Shown here: piece after piece, positions 7,219-9,519 of the stretch
How the letters are laid out: every line of letters starts with the position of its first letter
Numbering within the stretch: position 1 is the stretch's first letter
NCBI GenBank assembly: GCA_021201175.1
Contig: JAJQFK010000059.1
Location: 1 to 9,519 of the forward strand
DNA from: Candidatus Gastranaerophilales bacterium
GTDB taxonomy: Bacteria > Cyanobacteriota > Vampirovibrionia > Gastranaerophilales > Gastranaerophilaceae
Length of the DNA: 9,519 nucleotides
Reading direction: 5' to 3'
Position numbers and translations under genes: made by a program
Notes under the pieces: model-generated
Seen by the model: only the letters and a program-made list of their open reading frames with translations
Told to the model about the DNA's origin: nothing
Databases searched by the model: none

Positions 7219-7785
7219 ATGAAAGGTCATTTATTTATAATATCCGGTTGTTCCGGAGTCGGGAAGGGAACATTACTAAAATTATTTTTAGAAAATCACC
7301 CTGAAATAAAATTATCAATATCAGCAACTACCAGAAACCCCAGAGAAGGTGAAATCGACGGGATAAATTACTTTTTTATATCAAAAGAGGAATTTGAAAA
7401 AGCTGCCCAAAACGGGGAATTTTTGGAGTGGGCGGAATTTAGCGGAAACTACTACGGTACAAAGAAAAATTATATAGAAAAAACTTTAGCTAAGGGAATT
7501 GATATAATATTAGAAATAGAAGTCAAAGGGGCAAATCAGGTTAAATCCAAAATGCCGGATGCTGTTACAATTTTTATTATGCCTCCTTCAATAAATACTC
7601 TTGAAACAAGACTCCGCGGCAGACACACGGAAGATGAATCCGCCATTCAGCTGCGCTTAAAAGAAGCCGAAAGAGAAATAGAAGCCGGTAAAAAATTTGA
7701 CTATATTGTTGTGAATGATAACTTAGAAACGGCACTCAATAATCTGGAGAAAATTTTTAATTCAAAGGCATGGGGAAAACAGTAA
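7219..7785 (+). CDS. gmk: Guanylate kinase
   Basis: Gmk transfers phosphate from ATP to GMP (or dGMP) to give GDP, an essential cytoplasmic step toward GTP. At 188 residues it is within the family range. The P-loop SGCSGVGKGT lies at 9-18. The GMP-binding region carries SISATTRNPREGEIDGINYFF (33-53, with S35, R39, R42 and Y51 in the expected places) and the nearby FLEWAEF and YYGT segments. The lid region has the arginine-rich LRGRHTEDESAIQLRL. All key residues are present. It is first in a compact operon: its TAA directly abuts the coaBC ATG. Many bacteria have rpoZ between gmk and coaBC; here there is no room for it. Confidence 0.97.
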   Translation: MKGHLFIISGCSGVGKGTLLKLFLENHPEIKLSISATTRNPREGEIDGINYFFISKEEFEKAAQNGEFLEWAEFSGNYYGTKKNYIEKTLAKGIDIILEIEVKGANQVKSKMPDAVTIFIMPPSINTLETRLRGRHTEDESAIQLRLKEAEREIEAGKKFDYIVVNDNLETALNNLEKIFNSKAWGKQ

Positions 7786-8970
7786 ATGCTTAACGGGAAA
7801 AAAATTTTAATAGGAATAACCGGCGCAATAGCAGCATATAAAATTTGTGAACTAATTAGGCTTTTTAAGAAAAACGGAGCTGATGTTAAGGTTACGGTTA
7901 CTCCTAATGCGCTTAATTTTGTGACTAAAACAACATTGGAATCTTTAAGCAATAATCCATTAAATATTGATTCTTTTAAAATTGAAGAATATAAGCCTGA
8001 ACATATAGCTTTAACTGAGGCTGATGTATTTATTATTGCGCCTGCAAGCGCCAATACTATCGGGAAAATTACACATGGAATTTGTGATAATTTATTAACG
8101 AGTACATATTGCGCATTTAAAAATCAGGTTATTATAGCGCCGAGCATGAACACAAATATGTGGGAAAATCCTGCCGTACAACAAAATATAAACGAACTAA
8201 AAAACAGAGGGAATATAATTATTGAACCGGAAACGGGATTCCTTGCATGCGGTTGTGAAGGCAAAGGAAGGCTTTGCGATATAAATACCATTTTTGAAAC
8301 TGTAAGAAATTATCTTATTCCGGAACAATTTTTAAAGGATAAAAAAATTGTGGTAACTGCCGGCGGAACAAAAGAGGATATAGATTCAGTCAGATACATC
8401 GGAAACTACAGTTCGGGGAAGATGGGTATTGCCCTTGCTGACAGTGCATACCGGCATGGAGCACAGGTGGTTTTAATTACTTGTTCCGATACAGAGAAAA
8501 AAAATTATAATGTTATAAATGTTAAAACAGCTCTTGAAATGCAAAGTATAGTAAAGCAAGAATTTGAAGATGCATATTCACTGATTATGGCAGCAGCAGT
8601 CAGTGATTACAGAGTTAAAAACAAATCCGAACAAAAAATAAAAAAGGACGGAAATACTTTAACTCTTGAACTTATTGAAAATCCTGATATCCTGAAAGAA
8701 ATATCAACATTAAAAAGAAAAAATCAAATAGTTACCGGATTTTGTGCAGAGAGTGAAAATTTGATTGAAAACGCTAAAATAAAAATCGAAAAAAAACATT
8801 GTGATTTCATCTGTGCAAATGATATTTCAAAAAAAGATATCGGATTCTCGTCAAATTATAATGAATTGTATATAATAAATAAAGAATATCAAATTTATCA
8901 TATAGAAAAAACAGATAAAAAAACAGCAGCAGACAAAATACTGGAATATATTTATGGAAAAAATAAATAA
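7786..8970 (+). CDS. coaBC: Bifunctional phosphopantothenoylcysteine decarboxylase / phosphopantothenate-cysteine ligase (CoaBC, Dfp)
   Basis: This cytoplasmic enzyme catalyses two consecutive steps of coenzyme A synthesis: CTP-dependent joining of cysteine to 4'-phosphopantothenate, then FMN-dependent decarboxylation to 4'-phosphopantetheine. The 394-residue length is normal. The N-terminal CoaC flavoprotein half (1-185) has the ITGAIAAYK start, catalytic His73 in KPEHIALTE, the PSMNTNMW motif (119-126), and the clamp cysteine C155 in LACGCEGKGR. The CoaB half (about 186-394) has VVTAGGTKEDIDSVRYIGNYSSGKMG, including the conserved asparagine, then AAAVSDY, ENPDIL, and a C-terminal lysine-rich KxxK-type dimer segment. 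A GGGGA lies 9 nt before the ATG, inside the end of gmk. The last 17 nt overlap the Nif3-family gene. No active-site residue appears lost. Confidence 0.97.
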   Translation: MLNGKKILIGITGAIAAYKICELIRLFKKNGADVKVTVTPNALNFVTKTTLESLSNNPLNIDSFKIEEYKPEHIALTEADVFIIAPASANTIGKITHGICDNLLTSTYCAFKNQVIIAPSMNTNMWENPAVQQNINELKNRGNIIIEPETGFLACGCEGKGRLCDINTIFETVRNYLIPEQFLKDKKIVVTAGGTKEDIDSVRYIGNYSSGKMGIALADSAYRHGAQVVLITCSDTEKKNYNVINVKTALEMQSIVKQEFEDAYSLIMAAAVSDYRVKNKSEQKIKKDGNTLTLELIENPDILKEISTLKRKNQIVTGFCAESENLIENAKIKIEKKHCDFICANDISKKDIGFSSNYNELYIINKEYQIYHIEKTDKKTAADKILEYIYGKNK

Positions 8971-9519
8971 AATAATAAAAAAAATTGAAGAATTTGCCCC
9001 GTTATCAACAGCACAAAAATGGGATAATTCAGGCTGGCAGATAAACTTAGGAATAGAAAAAATTAATAAAATTTTGCTTGCTTTAGATGTTACTTCCGCA
9101 ACAGTTGATGAAGCAATTGAAAAAAAGTGTGATTTAATATTATCACATCACCCCGTATTTTTTACCGGAATAAAGGTGATTGATTCTCCTTATATTATTA
9201 AAGCAATTCAAAACAAAATACAAATATATTCAGCACACACAAATTTAGATATAGCGCAGGGCGGGGTAAGCGAGTATCTTGCACAAAAGTGCGGTTTTAC
9301 TGATTTAGATACCGCATTTGAATTTATAAAATACAAGCAGTTTGATAAAGAAAAAAATTTTTCAAAACTTGTAGGAACTTTAAAGACAATTTTTAGTCTG
9401 CCGAGTATAAGAGTTGTAAACAGCCGGCGTAAAACTTATAAATCCATTGCATTTTGTTCCGGAAGCGGCGCAGAATATATTCAGGACTTGGAAAAAATAG
9501 GTATTGATGTTTTTATAAC
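8954..9519 (+). CDS. Nif3-like dinuclear metal centre protein, N-terminal part (runs off right edge)
   Basis: The visible 188 codons belong to the Nif3/DUF34 family, also annotated as GTP cyclohydrolase 1 type 2 homologue. These are hexameric proteins binding two metal ions, whose cellular function remains uncertain. Diagnostic parts are WDNSGWQINLG near residue 23, the metal-binding SHHPVFFTG (H65, H66), and SAHTNLD ending at D99. FCSGSGAEYI at 167-176 precedes the missing C-terminal metal ligands. The spacing shows the short form, without the extra domain of about 100 residues seen in Gram-positive members, so about 60 residues are probably lost beyond the edge. The ATG lies inside the end of coaBC, 17 nt before that gene's end, with a weak TGGA site. 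Translational coupling with coaBC is likely. Confidence 0.92.
   Translation, partial: MEKINKIIKKIEEFAPLSTAQKWDNSGWQINLGIEKINKILLALDVTSATVDEAIEKKCDLILSHHPVFFTGIKVIDSPYIIKAIQNKIQIYSAHTNLDIAQGGVSEYLAQKCGFTDLDTAFEFIKYKQFDKEKNFSKLVGTLKTIFSLPSIRVVNSRRKTYKSIAFCSGSGAEYIQDLEKIGIDVFI

Noticed and set aside
7701..8054. 117-codon minus-strand ORF across the gmk/coaBC junction
   Set aside because: It is antisense to two certain genes; its hydrophobic composition is what the reverse strand of such codons gives.
1..9519. Mobile element, CRISPR array, defence cassette, tRNA or rRNA
   Set aside because: No spaced direct repeats, terminal inverted repeats, transposase or integrase, or RNA gene signature was seen, and the longest gene-free stretch is about 135 nt.

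Overview
The window is an AT-rich chromosomal housekeeping segment (roughly one-third GC by eye) from a Gram-negative-type bacterium. It carries seven confidently placed protein genes plus two partial or small ones. There is no sign of phage, transposon, CRISPR or other acquired DNA. The host cannot be fixed from the sequence. GyrB has the long E. coli-like form, with an insert between the TOPRIM catalytic core and the C-terminal tail. The genome is AT-rich, rpoZ is absent between gmk and coaBC, and small TPR, HEAT and GGDEF proteins are present. This would fit an uncultured gut-type lineage such as Gastranaerophilales (Melainabacteria) or Elusimicrobiota, but that is a guess.

Left half, minus strand (about 5329 down to 1): gyrB heads a tightly packed co-directional cluster. 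It is followed after 24 nt by a membrane-anchored TPR protein. A cytoplasmic GAF-GAF-GGDEF diguanylate cyclase overlaps that gene by 4 nt (ATGA). A second membrane-anchored TPR-like protein starts 33 nt later and runs off the left edge. No terminator is visible between any of these genes, so they look like one operon. A good sigma70-like promoter (TTGGCA-N17-TAATAT) lies just upstream of gyrB.

Right half, plus strand: mtaB, a tRNA methylthiotransferase, is divergent from gyrB across a 91-bp intergenic region. A TATAAT box sits so close to its start codon that the mRNA may be leaderless. Next comes a 98-residue HEAT-repeat protein, which seems to be a single-gene unit with its own -10 box and a strong 13-bp terminator. 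After that terminator lies a compact gmk-coaBC-nif3 operon. The gmk stop abuts the coaBC start, coaBC overlaps the Nif3-family gene by 17 nt, and the window ends inside the latter.

Functionally the window covers DNA supercoiling (GyrB), tRNA position-37 modification (MtaB), guanine nucleotide synthesis (Gmk), coenzyme A synthesis (CoaBC), a conserved metal-binding Nif3 protein, and second-messenger signalling (GGDEF). I found no convincing undescribed system. The most notable points are the gyrB/TPR/GGDEF/TPR linkage, the orphan HEAT-repeat gene and the possible leaderless mtaB transcript.
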